DNA of 64,000 nt from RYN-230 sp963704995 (GCA_963704995.1 CAVPIM010000020.1:1-64000), one strand, 5' to 3'; counted from the first letter of the stretch, positions 37,742-47,608 are shown. Numbers and translations are program-made. Notes: generated by a model from the letters alone, not told the origin.

Positions 37742-38661
37742 TCAGGCTTCCCTCCCGCTCGGCTGATCCGGGGCGGCGGCCTCCCGCGCGCCCGGCGCCA
37801 CCCGTGCCTCCCGGAAGGCAGCGACCCAGTCCACCGTGGCCTGCAGGCCGCCGAACGTGTAGAAGTGCAGCCGGACGTCGCCGTGGCGCTCCGCGTCATA
37901 CTCCTGGGCCAGGGCGTGGATGAACCGGTCCGGTCCCGCGGTGCCCATCAGGTTCGTGAGGGACAGCCCGTACTTCCTGGCGATCGCCGCGCTCGTGCCG
38001 ACGCCGAACCGGGCGGCGTACCTCATCAGCCGCCGGACCCCGGTGGGCCCGGGCACCCCGATCCGGACCGGGAGGTCGATGCCCCGCGCCCGCACCGCCT
38101 CGATCCAGGCCAGGACGGGGTCGGCGTCGAAGCCGAACTGCGTGATGACCGCACCGGGTATCTGCTGCTCGCTGAGGGCCGCGAGCTTGTCTTCCAGCGC
38201 CGACCAGAGCACCGGGTCCGTGATCGCGGGATGACCTTCCGGGTAGCCGCTCACGCTGGCGTGACGTACGCCGTACCGCTGGAGCAGCCCCGACTGGATC
38301 ACGGCCAGGGAGTCCTCGTACGGACCGTGCGGGCGGGCCGGGTCACCGCCGACGATGAGCACGTTGCCGGCCGTGCCATCGGCCTGGAGGCCGGCCAGGA
38401 ACTCCGCGAGCATCGCCTCGGACCGCAGCCGGCGGGCCGAGATGTGCGGCACCGGGACGAAGCCGGACTCCTTGATCGCCCGCGCGGCGCCCAGCCGCAT
38501 CGGCAGATCCTCGTTCTCCAGGAACGTCACGTGGATCCGGGTGCCGGGCGGGATGGCGCCGCGGGCTTCCTGGAGCTGGGGACGTCCTTGCCCGTCATCT
38601 CGAGCGAGAAGTCTTCCAGCAGGGCGGCGGCGGTGGCCGGGACCGCGGGGGCGGAAGTCAT
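37742..38661 (-). CDS. metF: Methylenetetrahydrofolate reductase, frameshifted near start
   Basis: About 306 residues, flavin-dependent TIM barrel interconverting 5-methyl-THF and 5,10-methylene-THF. Landmarks: GTRIHVTFLENEDLP, PHISARRLRS, NVLIVGGDPARP, SVSGYPEGHP, VITQFGFDADPVLAWIEAVR, VPGPTGVRRLMRYAARFGV and HFYTFGGLQATVDW. It starts MTSAPAVPA at ATG 38661 (GAGGAG upstream). After MTGKDVP the frame changes near 38580; one more C in the CCCC run gives QLQEARGAIPPGT. It belongs to the shorter MetF branch that accompanies O-demethylases, so the oxidising direction is likely here. Confidence 0.9.
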
Positions 38662-38670
38662 CACGGCTCC

Positions 38671-40039
38671 TCAGGCGTCCTGCCGGTACCGCGCCCGCGC
38701 GTGCTGGTCGTAGGGCGCGGGCTGCACGGTGGCCCGGATGCGCGGGAAGCCGAGGTCGGCGCCGGGGGCGGTCCCGGGCCCCGGGTGCTCGCCCCACACC
38801 ACGGTCACCTCGGTGCCGGGGCGGCGTACTGCTTGTCGATCAGCGTCAGCGCGAGGATGGTTCCGGCCGGGTCGATCGTGGCCGTCTGGTAGGTCAGGCC
38901 CGCCAGGACGGGCCCCGCTCCACCCGGTGCCGCGCGTAGGTGAGCAGGAATCCCTGGTCCGCCCCGACGACCGCGCGCACGTCCTCGGGGTCGAAGACCA
39001 GCGTGACCTTCGTGCGCCGGACGTTCTCCTTCGCCTTTTCCAGGGCGTCGCGGCCGATGAAGTCGTGGTTGAAGGAGATCGACCGTCCGTAGCCCAGCTC
39101 GTACGGCGTGCAGTAGTAGTCCTCGATGTCCTCGGAGAAGAAGCTGCCGTTGAGCGGCCGCTTGCCCCTCGATGCCGAACAGCGGCAGCCACTTGCGGTA
39201 GTCGAGCAGGTCCGGGTCGGTGTAGATGGCGGGCACCGGCGAGGGGATCCAGCCGCTCTCCACGCTGGCCGTGGCGTAGGCGAACGCGCCGACGTGGACG
39301 AGGCCGACTGCTCACCCGCGCTCATCAGCGCGTCCTTGACCGCCTCCGCGTCCGCCCACGGGCCGATGAACTCGAAACCCGGCCTGGCCCGCCATGTTGT
39401 GCCGCAGCGCACGGAAATCCCGGCCGTCCAGCGACACCGGGACCGAGTGGAAGAACTTCGCCGGCGGCATCGGCCCGCCGAACGCGCGCTCGACCAGCTC
39501 CGCCGCCAGCGGCCCTTGAACCTGGTAGCGGAACAGCACCGGGTCGCCGCCGCGGCGGAACGCCGACGACGGGTCGGTGACGAACGAGACGTCGTAGCCG
39601 CCCTTCTCGCCGTGGTACTTGACCCAGTTCTGCGCGGCGGGAATCCCGCTCAGCGTGTAGCTCTGCTCGCCGGTCGCGCAGCAGGATGCCGTCCGTGACG
39701 ATGTTCCCGTCGTTCGTCACGGGAATGAACTGCTTCGCCTGGCCGATCGCGAACGACTCGTAGTTGTTGGCGCTTACCGAAGTCAGCAGCCGGGTGGCGT
39801 CGGGGCCCTCGATGAACGTGTCGAACATGTGGTGGGACAGGTCCGAGATCGACACGCCCGTCATGCCAGGCGTCCTGCTCCTGGCGCCAGCCCGCGTACT
39901 CGGACTCGATGACCTCGGGGAGCCAGGGCCCGGCGTCCGGTTGCCACAGCAGCTTCACGGGCGACCCGGCCTGATCGATGCCGTCCTGAAGGCTGGGTGG
40001 TGCCACGGCCTTCCCCTTCACCATTGACGTCTGCGTCAC
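38671..40039 (-). pseudogene. LigM/DesA-like THF-dependent O-demethylase (GcvT fold), eight frame breaks as read
   Basis: Start ATG 40039 (MTQTSMVKG). Pieces across three frames line up, in order, with the vanillate/syringate O-demethylases LigM and DesA: SDLSHHMFDTFIEG, AKQFIPVTNDGNIVTDGI, VLFRYQVQGPLAAEL, ALRHNMAGQAGFEFIGPW, ESGWIPSPVPAIYTDPDLLDYRKWLP, GSFFSEDIEDYYCTPYELGYG, SFNHDFIGRDAL, and EVTVVWGEHPG. The family moves an aryl-O-methyl group to THF. Breaks lie near 39855, 39670, 39375, 39305, 39170, 38925, 38825 and one more in the GEQ segment; some need a base removed, some added. No degenerate stretches are seen between them, so an error-rich read is possible, but true decay cannot be excluded. 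First gene of the metF-purU operon. Confidence 0.8.
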
Positions 40040-40050
40040 GCCGAGCTGCC

Positions 40051-40095
40051 CAGCTAAATCGATCCCAGCTGAATCGACCTCAGCTAAATCGATCT
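40051..40095. repeat. Three 15-bp tandem repeats, probable operator of the O-demethylase operon
   Basis: Units start at 40051, 40066 and 40081 exactly 15 bp apart: CAGCTAAATCGATCC, CAGCTGAATCGACCT, CAGCTAAATCGATCT. They lie between the -10 box at 40104 and the ATG at 40039. Fifteen-base spacing with palindromic ATCGAT cores suggests cooperative repressor sites, most simply for the divergent LacI protein. Confidence 0.7.
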
Positions 40096-40103
40096 AGCGA
40101 CGG

Positions 40104-40112
40104 ACTATAACA
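40104..40112 (-). promoter_or_regulatory. Extended -10 promoter of the O-demethylase operon
   Basis: On the minus strand TGTTATAGT gives an extended -10 (TGn plus TATAGT). No good -35 is found at the expected distance, which is normal for extended -10 promoters. Transcription would start next to the 15-bp repeats. Confidence 0.55.
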
Positions 40113-40272
40113 GACGGTTCAGCGGGCTGGCGATAGCGTTGTGCGCCAGCACAGGGCCGGGGGCGGCCGCCTTGTGCCAGGCCACAGGGCTGAGGATGGC
40201 GGCCCGGCCGGCCTACACTCACAGACGTGCGCACCCCGGCGGCCGCCGGGACAAGACCCCATCCGGAGCACC

Positions 40273-41202
40273 GTGACGGCTACCCCGAAACGCATCACGC
40301 TGCGCGACGTGGCCGCGGCGAGCGGGGTCTCGCGCGCCACCGTGAGCTTCGTGCTCCGGGACTCCCCGAACCAGACCATCTCGCCCGCCACGCAGGCGCG
40401 CGTCCGGCAGGCCGCGCACGACCTGGGCTACGTCCCGCACGGGATCGCCCGGGCCCTGCGGGAGGGGTCGTCGCGGATCGTCGTGCTCAACGTCGACTCC
40501 GGCCTGGAGGGCAACTACTCGCGCAGCTACATCCGGGGCCTCGACGAGGAACTCGCCGCGCACGATCACGTGCTGCTGGTCCGGCCCGGGCACCCCACGC
40601 CGCAGTCGGCGCAGGAGGTGCTCGACGCGATCGCGCCCCGCGCCGTGCTGCGCTTCGCCGAGCCCTACCTGAACGGGCACGAGCGCGACGGTGCGGGCTG
40701 GGAAGACGGCTTCGCCGCGAACGCCGCGCTGCAGACCCGCTACCTGGCGGACCGTGGCCACACCCGCATCGCCATCGCGCTCCCGGATACCGAGAACCCG
40801 CTGGGCAGGCTCCGGGCGCGCTGGGCTCGCGAGACCGTGGAGATGCTCGGCCTTCCGGCGCTGACGTCGCTGGTCGTGCCGCGGCCGAGAGCGGCAGGAA
40901 CCAGCGCCGTGGCGGCCTTCCGCGCCGCGCACCCGGCGGTGACGGCGGTCGCCGCCTTCGACGACGACGTCGCCCTCCGGACCCTGACCGCCCTGCACGA
41001 CCTGGGCCTGAACGCGCCCGGCGATCTGGCCGTGATCGGCTTCGACGACACCGAGTACGGCGCGCTGACCACGCCCGCGCTCACCACTGTGCATATCGAC
41101 GCCGAGGCTCACGGGCGCCAGGCGGCCCGGGCCGTCCTCGGCCTCGAACCCGCTGACCTCCCGCACGCACCCGGGCACATCATCGTCCGCGACTCAGCCT
41201 GA
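40273..41202 (+). CDS. LacI-family transcriptional repressor
   Basis: 309 residues from GTG 40273. The DNA-binding domain is RITLRDVAAASGVSRATVSFVLRDSPNQTISPATQARVRQAAHDLGYVP, including the hinge. The periplasmic-binding-like effector domain has LADRGHTRIAIALPDT, AVAAFDDDVALRTLTAL and LAVIGFDDTEYGALTTPALTTV. It is divergent from the O-demethylase-metF-purU operon across 233 bases that contain the tandem repeats, so it probably represses that operon until a methoxylated substrate or its product binds. The ligand is inferred only from context. Confidence 0.92.
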   Translation: MTATPKRITLRDVAAASGVSRATVSFVLRDSPNQTISPATQARVRQAAHDLGYVPHGIARALREGSSRIVVLNVDSGLEGNYSRSYIRGLDEELAAHDHVLLVRPGHPTPQSAQEVLDAIAPRAVLRFAEPYLNGHERDGAGWEDGFAANAALQTRYLADRGHTRIAIALPDTENPLGRLRARWARETVEMLGLPALTSLVVPRPRAAGTSAVAAFRAAHPAVTAVAAFDDDVALRTLTALHDLGLNAPGDLAVIGFDDTEYGALTTPALTTVHIDAEAHGRQAARAVLGLEPADLPHAPGHIIVRDSA

Positions 41203-41355
41203 CCAGGACCCCTAGCCGCGGAGCAGCCCCCCGCCCCGCGCCCCGGTCACGGCGCTGATAATCCTTAATGGGCCGGGTTGCGACCACCCGTCACCTGGCC
41301 GCTACCCTCGGCAGATCGCTACCCTCGGCAGGCCGCGGGAGAAAGCAGGGCTCGC

Positions 41356-42192
41356 ATGATTCCTCTCGACGTCACCAGGCCGAACATCGCCCGCATGTAC
41401 GACTACTGGCTGGGCGGCAAGGACAACTTCGAGGCCGACCGGGAAGCGGCCGAGGCCATCCGGCAGCGCCGGCCCAACGTGGCGGACCAGGCGCTGGACA
41501 ACAAGAAATTCCAGACCCGGGCCATCAGCTACGTCGCCGGGCAGGGCGTGCGGCAGTTCCTGGACATCGGCTCGGGCCTGCCCACCTCCCCGGTCCGCGC
41601 GGAAGGCGCGGCGCCGCTGTGGCTGGCCACGCACGAGGCGGCCCAGGCCGTCGTCCCGGACGCCATGGTGGGCTACGTCGACTACGACCCGGTGGCGGTA
41701 GCCCATTCACAAGCGCTGCTGGCCAAGGGCAGCCGCCAGATCGTGGCGGTCAACGGGGACATGTCGGAGCCGGAGGCGATCCTCGCGCACGACGGCATCC
41801 GCCGCGCGGGGTTCAGCCTGGACGCCCCCGCCTGCGTCATCCTGTGCTGCGTGCTGCACTTCCTGGACGCCGCGACCGCGAAAGGCGTGGTGAGCAGCCT
41901 GGCCCGGTCGCTGGCCCCCGGCTCTTACGTGATCGTGTCCATCGGGTGGGGCAAGGGTGAGGCCGGCCAGGAGTTCGCCAGCACCTACAACGCCCAGGAC
42001 GGCTCCCGGATCTACGCCCACTCCTGGGACGACATCTCGGCCCTGTTCGACGGCCTGGAGCTGGTGGAGCCGGGCCTCGTGGACTGCTCGACCTGGCGGG
42101 CCGACCCGCCGCCCGCCGCGCGGCCCGGCCAGTCCTCGATGATCGTCGGCGCCGTGGCCCGCCGCCCCTCACCGGCCATGATCCAGCGATGA
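41356..42192 (+). CDS. DUF574 SAM-dependent methyltransferase
   Basis: 278 residues of the actinobacterial S-adenosylmethionine methyltransferase family DUF574. The hallmarks are the opening IARMYDYWLGGKDNFEADREAA, then FLDIGSGLPT, VGYVDYDPVAVAHSQALL, ILCCVLHFL and HSWDDISALFDGLELVEPGLV. The segment after FLDIGSGLPT (SPVRAEGAAPLWLAT) is longer than the usual direct link to THEAAQ, an in-frame insertion of about 12 residues next to the SAM loop. Substrate unknown. ATG 41356 has AGCAGGG upstream. Confidence 0.92.
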   Translation: MIPLDVTRPNIARMYDYWLGGKDNFEADREAAEAIRQRRPNVADQALDNKKFQTRAISYVAGQGVRQFLDIGSGLPTSPVRAEGAAPLWLATHEAAQAVVPDAMVGYVDYDPVAVAHSQALLAKGSRQIVAVNGDMSEPEAILAHDGIRRAGFSLDAPACVILCCVLHFLDAATAKGVVSSLARSLAPGSYVIVSIGWGKGEAGQEFASTYNAQDGSRIYAHSWDDISALFDGLELVEPGLVDCSTWRADPPPAARPGQSSMIVGAVARRPSPAMIQR

Positions 42193-42255
42193 TTTGGCCC
42201 GCGCTCTTTCGTCCTGAGGAGGAGATCCCGCGGACACCCGGAGGAGAGCAGCCCG

Positions 42256-42762
42256 ATGACCATTCCGACGACCACCCTGGACCAGCGCTTCAGCGATCCG
42301 GCCGCCGCCGCCACCAGCTGGGCGGCGACCCGGGAGGCGCTTGACCGCGCCGAGCTGTTCTGGATCTCCACCGTCCGGGCCGACGGCCGGCCGCACGTGA
42401 CCCCGCTAGTGGCCGTGTGGGACGGCGGGGCCCTGCACTTCTGCACCGGCGGCGCCGAGCAGAAGGCCATCAACCTGGCCGCCAACCCGCACGTCACCCT
42501 CACGACCGGATGCAACAGCTGGGACGCCGGGCTGGACGTCATGGTCGAGGGAGACGCGGTCCGGGTCAGCGATGACGACGCCCTCAAGCGGCTCGCCGCG
42601 GCGTGGACGGCCAAGTGGGACGGCCGGTGGCACTACGAGGTCCGGGACGGTGCGTTCCGCCACCCGGGCAGCGACGAGGCGGTCCTCGTGTTCTCGGTCA
42701 CCCCGGCCAAAGTCCTGGCCTTCACCAAGGGCACGTTCAGCCACACCCGGCACCGCTTCTGA
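42256..42762 (+). CDS. Pyridoxamine 5'-phosphate oxidase-family flavin/F420-binding protein
   Basis: 168 residues with a split-barrel fold: AELFWISTVRADGRPHVTPLVAVWDGGALHFCTGGAEQKAINLAANPHVTLTTG is the typical core. The C-terminal half keeps VLVFSVTPAKVLAFTKG. Members bind FMN or F420 and reduce diverse substrates. GGAGGAGAGCAGCCC precedes ATG 42256. It is monocistronic; the substrate is not predictable. Confidence 0.9.
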   Translation: MTIPTTTLDQRFSDPAAAATSWAATREALDRAELFWISTVRADGRPHVTPLVAVWDGGALHFCTGGAEQKAINLAANPHVTLTTGCNSWDAGLDVMVEGDAVRVSDDDALKRLAAAWTAKWDGRWHYEVRDGAFRHPGSDEAVLVFSVTPAKVLAFTKGTFSHTRHRF

Positions 42763-42873
42763 CCGCCGCCCCCGGTGACCCAGGGCTCCCCCCTGGACAT
42801 AACCTTCCGTCGCGGGTACATCCGTGTTAAGGCGGATGCTGGTGGTGCACCCGATCCGGAGGGAGTCCCGGAG

Positions 42874-44686
42874 ATGACCCGTTACCGTGGCGCGCTCGCC
42901 GGAGCGACGAGTCTGGTGCTGGCGCTGGGGGTCCTCACGGCCACCTCCCCGGGCGCCGCCGCGGCCCGGCTGGGCGCCCCGTGCACGGCCGGGCGCGCAC
43001 ACCCTGGCCCCGCCCGGCTCCCGCCTCTACCCGGAGACCGGCAACGGCGGCTACACCAGCCTGCACACCGACGTGCACCTGGTCTACGACGCCACCGCCG
43101 ACCAGTTCCTGCCCGGCAACCACGTCACGCTCACCGACCGGGCCACGCAGTGCCTGACCAGCTTCAGCCTGGACTTCGAGCGCCGGTCGGTGAACACCAC
43201 GGCCGGGCCGGACATGACCGTCGCCTCGGTCCGGGTGAACGGCCGCCCCGCCTCGTTCACGTTCGTGCAGCCCACCTACCCCGGCGACCCGCACGGCCAG
43301 AACGACCCGGACCCGCTGGCGCACCAGGCCTCCGAGGTCAACCCGGTCGGCGGCCCGCAGCACAACCCGCTCCCGCCCGCTTGCACCCCCGAGCTGACCT
43401 CCACCAACCCGGCCCAGAAGGAATCCGGGAACGGCACCCCGTGCCCGGCCAACAAGCTGGTCATCACCCCCGCCGGTCCGCTCCGCGCCGGGAGCACGTT
43501 CCAGGTCACGGTGGCCTATACCGGGCGGCCCGGCGTGCACAACGACGGGGACGGCACCACCGAGGGCTGGTTCCGCTCGGGCAAGCCCGCGGGAGACGGC
43601 GGCTTCGTGACCACCGAGCCCGTCGGCACCGAGGACTGGATGCCGCTCAACGACTACCCCAGCGCCAAGCCCACCTACGACTTCTACGACACCGTCACCG
43701 CGGGCCGGACCGTGCTGGCCAACGGCATCCTGGAGGGCACCCGCCGGCACCCGGCGGACGCCCGGTTCCCCGGCGGCTCGGTCACCTGGCACTGGCACTC
43801 GGCCGCGCCGGTGGCCAGTTACCTCGTGGAGGACAGCGTCGGGCACTTCGACCTGACCGAACGGACCGTTAGGGGAACGAAGTTCTATCAGGCCCAGGCC
43901 AGCTCGCTGAGCGCGGCACGGAAGGCGGCCAACCGCGCGATCATGGACAAGCAGCCGGACATCACCCGGTTCGAGAGCCAGTTCAGCGGACCGTACCCGT
44001 TCTCCTCGGGCGGCGTGGTCGTCGGCCGGCCATCCGCCTCCTTCGAGGAGGAGATGCAGACGATGATCACCTTCGCGGGCGGCACGATCGACACCGACAC
44101 GCTCTACCACGAGAACATGCACCAGTGGTGGGGCGATCACGTCACCGAGTCGGGGTACCGGATGACGTTCTTCAAGGAGGGGCTGGCCACCCTGGGTGAG
44201 TTCCTGTTCGCGGCCCGCAAGGCGCAGGGCAAGGCGGGAGGGCCGGGCACCGCGGCCGGCCGGCGGGCCTTCCAGGCCAGCCTGGCCAGCACGTTCGCCG
44301 CCGTCTACGCGAGCAAGGACGGCTTCTGGACGGTGGCCCCGTCCAACCCGACCGCCTGGGGGCTGTTCAGCGGGTCGTCCACCTACGACCGGCCGGGCAT
44401 CGCCTACATCGCGCTGCGGCAGATCCTCGGCCACGCGGGCTTCACCCGGGCCCTGGAGCAGATCCAGCGCCAGTACGGCGGCGCGTCGATCAGTGAGCCG
44501 CAACTGGAGGCGGCGTTCGGCCGGTGGCTGCCCAGCCGGAGCGCCGCGTGCCGGCAGCGGCTCGGCCAGTTCTTCACCGAGTGGTTCGACACCGCCTACC
44601 CGCCCGGCGGCGGGGCTGGCCGGCCGCACATCACCGGCCCCGGGCTGGCCGGCCCGGGCTTCTACGGCGGCGCCTGCACCCGCTAG
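42874..44686 (+). CDS. Secreted M1-family metallopeptidase, frameshifted near start
   Basis: A Sec signal peptide (MTRYRGALAGATSLVLALGVLTATSPGAAAA) is followed by a frame change near 42985-42995; removing one G restores AHTLAPPGSRLYPETGNGGYTSLHTDVHLVYD. The catalytic domain has zinc motif HENMHQWWG (HExxH) and the distal ligand in FFKEGLAT, with SFEEEMQTM in place of GAMEN. The C-terminal helical part contains GIAYIALRQILGH. Secreted aminopeptidase or related zinc peptidase, about 604 residues. First of three consecutive exported proteins. Confidence 0.88.
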
Positions 44687-44706
44687 GGCCAGCCTTTGAC
44701 TGCCTC

Positions 44707-44734
44707 TTGACCACCCTTTTCGCGAGGGTTAAAT
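44707..44734 (+). promoter_or_regulatory. Promoter of the discoidin-domain gene
   Basis: TTGACC (44707-44712), 16-base spacer, TTAAAT (44729-44734), in an AT-rich pocket. It resembles a housekeeping-sigma promoter about 110 bases before ATG 44847. Confidence 0.45.
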
Positions 44735-44846
44735 TACGAGATGAATTAAGGCTTATATCAAGCCACATGCCATCAATGGCCCTCCACCCCGGGCGCCCTT
44801 GAGCAGGCATTTTCCGAGGAACGGCTTCTCACAGGCGAGGACAGCC

Positions 44847-47445
44847 ATGGGCGTGACGAACGTACCCTTCTACCGGCGGATCTCGATCATTGGACTAGCG
44901 CTGGCCCTGGCCAGCGCCTTACTGCTGGTCGCGGGGCCGCCTGGCCGGGCCGCCGCGGCATCGACGCTGCTGTCCCAGGGACAGCCGGCCACCGCGTCGT
45001 CCACGGAGAGCGCCGCGTACCCGGCGTCGAACGCCGTGGACGGCAACACCGGCACCCGCTGGTCCAGCGCCTTCTCCGACCCGCAGTGGCTGCAGGTCGA
45101 CCTGGGCGCGAGCGCCTCGATCACCCAGGTCGTCCTGCAGTGGGAGGCGGCCTACGCGACCGCGTTCCAGATCCAGACCTCGCCCGACGGCACGAACTGG
45201 ACCACGATCTACTCCACCACCACCGGCACCGGCGGCACCCAGACCCTCAACGTGACCGGCACCGGCCGCTACGTCCGCATGTACGGCACGGCCCGCGGCA
45301 CCCCCTACGGGTACTCGCTGTGGGAATTCCAGGTCTACGGCAGCCTGGCCAGCGGCGGCACCTGCAGCACCACGAACGCCGCCCTGAACCAGCCGGCCAC
45401 CGCGTCGTCCACGGAGAGCGCCGCGTACCCGGCGTCGAACGCCGTGGACGGCAGCACCGGCACCCGCTGGTCCAGCGCGTTCTCCGACCCGCAGTGGCTG
45501 CAGGTCGACCTCGGCTCCATCGCAGAGCATCTGCCAGGTCTCGCTGAACTGGGAGGCGGCCTACGCGACCGCGTTCCAGATCCAGACCTCACCCGACGGC
45601 ACCAACTGGACCACGATCTACTCCACCACCACCGGCACCGGCGGCACCCAGACCCTCAACGTGACCGGCACCGGCCGCTACGTCCGCATGTACGGCACCG
45701 CCCGGGCCACCCCGTACGGCTACTCGCTCTGGGAGTTCGGCGTGTTCACCACCGGCGGCGGGGGCGGCGGCGGCAACGCCTGCCCGGCGCAGTCGAACAC
45801 CCCGAACTTCGGCCCGAACGTCTACATCTTCGACCCCAGCATGTCCAGCGCGTCCATCCAGTCCACGCTGGACTCGGTGTTCAACACCCAGAAGCTGAAC
45901 CAGTTCGGGACGCAGCGCTACGCCCTGCTGTTCAAGCCGGGCACCTACAGCGCCGAGGCCAACATCGGCTACTACACCTCCATCCAGGGCCTGGGCCAGA
46001 ACCCGGACGACGTGACCATCAACGGTGACGTCACCGTGGACGCGTTCGACGGCACCGGCAACGCCACGCAGAACTTCTGGCGGTCGGCGGAGAACATGGC
46101 CATCAACCCGTCCGCCGGGTCGGACCGCTGGGCCGTGGCCCAGGCCGGCCCGTTCCGCCGGATGGACATCCGCGGCGGCCTGGAGCTGTACCCGGCCAGC
46201 TACGGGTACGCCAGCGGCGGCTACATCGCCGACACCAAGGTCTCCGGCCAGGTCTCCTCGGTGTCGCAGCAGCAGTGGTACTCACGCGACAGCAACTTCG
46301 GCAGCTGGAGCGGCTCGGTCTGGAACATGGTGTTCTCGGGCGTGAACGGCGCCCCCGCACAGAGCTTCCCGACCCCGCCGATGACCACGCTGGCCACCAC
46401 CCCGGTGTCCCGCGACGTGCCGTACCTCTACATCGACTCCAGCGGCAACTACCACGTGTTCGAGCCGTCGCTGCGGACCAGCGCGTCCGGGCCCAGCTGG
46501 GCCAGCGGCCCGACGCCGGGCACCTCGGTCCCGATGAGCCAGTTCTTCGTCGCCGACCCGTCGATGAGCGCGGCCACCATCAACACCGCGCTGTCGCAGG
46601 GCTGCAACCTGCTCTTCACCCCGGGCGTCTACAACCTGAACCAGACGCTCAACGTCACCCACGCCAACACCACGATCCTCGGCCTCGGGTTCCCCACGCT
46701 GATCCCCCAGAACGGCGTGAACACCATGCAGGTCGCGGACGTCAACGGGGTCCGGATCGACGGCCTGCTGTTCGACGCGGGCACGGTCAACTCGGCGGCC
46801 CTGCTGACCGTGGGCACGGCCGGCTCGACCGTGAGCCACGCCAGCAACCCCATCTCGGTCCAGGACACGTTCTTCCGCATCGGCGGCGACATCGCCGGGA
46901 AGGCCACGTCCAGCCTGGTCGTGAACGCGAGCGACACGATCGTGGACGACATCTGGGCCTGGCGCGCCGACCACGGCAACTCCGGGACGGTCGGATGGGC
47001 GACCAACACCGCCGACAACGGCATGACCGTCAACGGCAACAACGTCGAGGCGACCGGCCTGTTCGTCGAGCACTACCAGAAGACCGAGGTCGCCTGGAAC
47101 GGCCAGAACGGAAAGGTCATCTTCTTCCAGAACGAGATGCCGTACGACCCGCCGAACCAGGCGGCCTGGATGAACGGGAGCTCGAACGGGTATCCCGCGA
47201 TCGCCGTGGCCAGCAACGTCACCTCGTTCGGCGCCTGGGGCCTCGGCAGCTACTGCTACTTCAACGTCAATCCGGCCGTCAACTCGGCCATGGCGTTCCA
47301 GTCACCCACCGGCTCGGGGATCGCGTGGCATGACCTGCTCACGGTCTCCCTGGGGAACGTGGGCACGATCAGCCACGTGATCAACACGACCGGGGCGGTC
47401 ACGCCCACCAACACCACGCCCAGCACTGTGACCAGCTTCCCGTAA
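44847..47445 (+). CDS. Secreted protein: two F5/8-type C domains and beta-helix domain, frameshifted
   Basis: Signal peptide (ISIIGLALALASALLLVAGPPGRAAAA), then two nearly identical discoidin (carbohydrate-binding) modules starting SQGQPATASSTESAAYPASNAVDG and NQPATASSTESAAYPASNAVDG. A glycine linker (GGGGGGG) leads to a right-handed beta-helix-like domain of about 540 residues (RYALLFKPGTYSAEANIGYYTSIQGLGQNPDDVTINGD; SQGCNLLFTPGVYNLNQTLNVTHANTTILGLGFP). The plan fits an extracellular glycan hydrolase or lyase of the pectin-lyase-fold type; the enzyme family cannot be named safely. One extra G near 45522 breaks the frame in module 2. Confidence 0.8.
44983..45745. repeat. Tandem duplication of the F5/8-type C module
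   Basis: The stretch starting AGCCGGCCACCGCGTCGTCC at 44983 recurs at 45391, 408 bases (136 codons) later, and stays nearly identical to the end of the second module about 45745. High DNA identity points to recent duplication or gene conversion. Confidence 0.8.
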
Positions 47446-47458
47446 CCATCCCCTCCGT

Positions 47459-47500
47459 GCCGCCGGCTGGTCCCGACCCCTCCCGGGACCGGCCGGCGGC
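47459..47500. terminator. Hairpin terminator
   Basis: 17-bp arms (GCCGCCGGCTGGTCCCG with its complement, one G-T type mismatch) around eight bases, starting 14 bases after the discoidin-protein stop. Confidence 0.7.
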
Positions 47501-47543
47501 CGCATTTACGGGGGATTCCCGGGGATTCACGCCGGGCCGCCTA

Positions 47544-47572
47544 TTGACGCCTCTCCCGGCCCGGACTAGCCT
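47544..47572 (+). promoter_or_regulatory. Promoter of the GH18 gene
   Basis: TTGACG (47544-47549), 17-base spacer, TAGCCT (47567-47572). The start point would fall inside the 35-bp palindrome that follows. Confidence 0.6.
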
Positions 47573-47573
47573 C

Positions 47574-47608
47574 CCCAATCAAATAGGAAACTTTCCTATT
47601 TGATTGGG
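47574..47608. promoter_or_regulatory. Perfect 35-bp palindromic operator before the GH18 gene
   Basis: Two 17-base arms around a single C (47591), core AGGAAA-C-TTTCCT, AT-rich against its surroundings. It overlaps the expected transcription start. The core resembles, from memory, AGGAAAnTTTCCT sites of ROK-type repressors controlling chitosan/chitin enzymes in Streptomyces. Confidence 0.7.

Noticed and set aside
40051..40095. Possible CRISPR or transposon end
   Set aside because: 15-bp units without spacers, no transposase or terminal inverted repeats; the promoter context favours operators.
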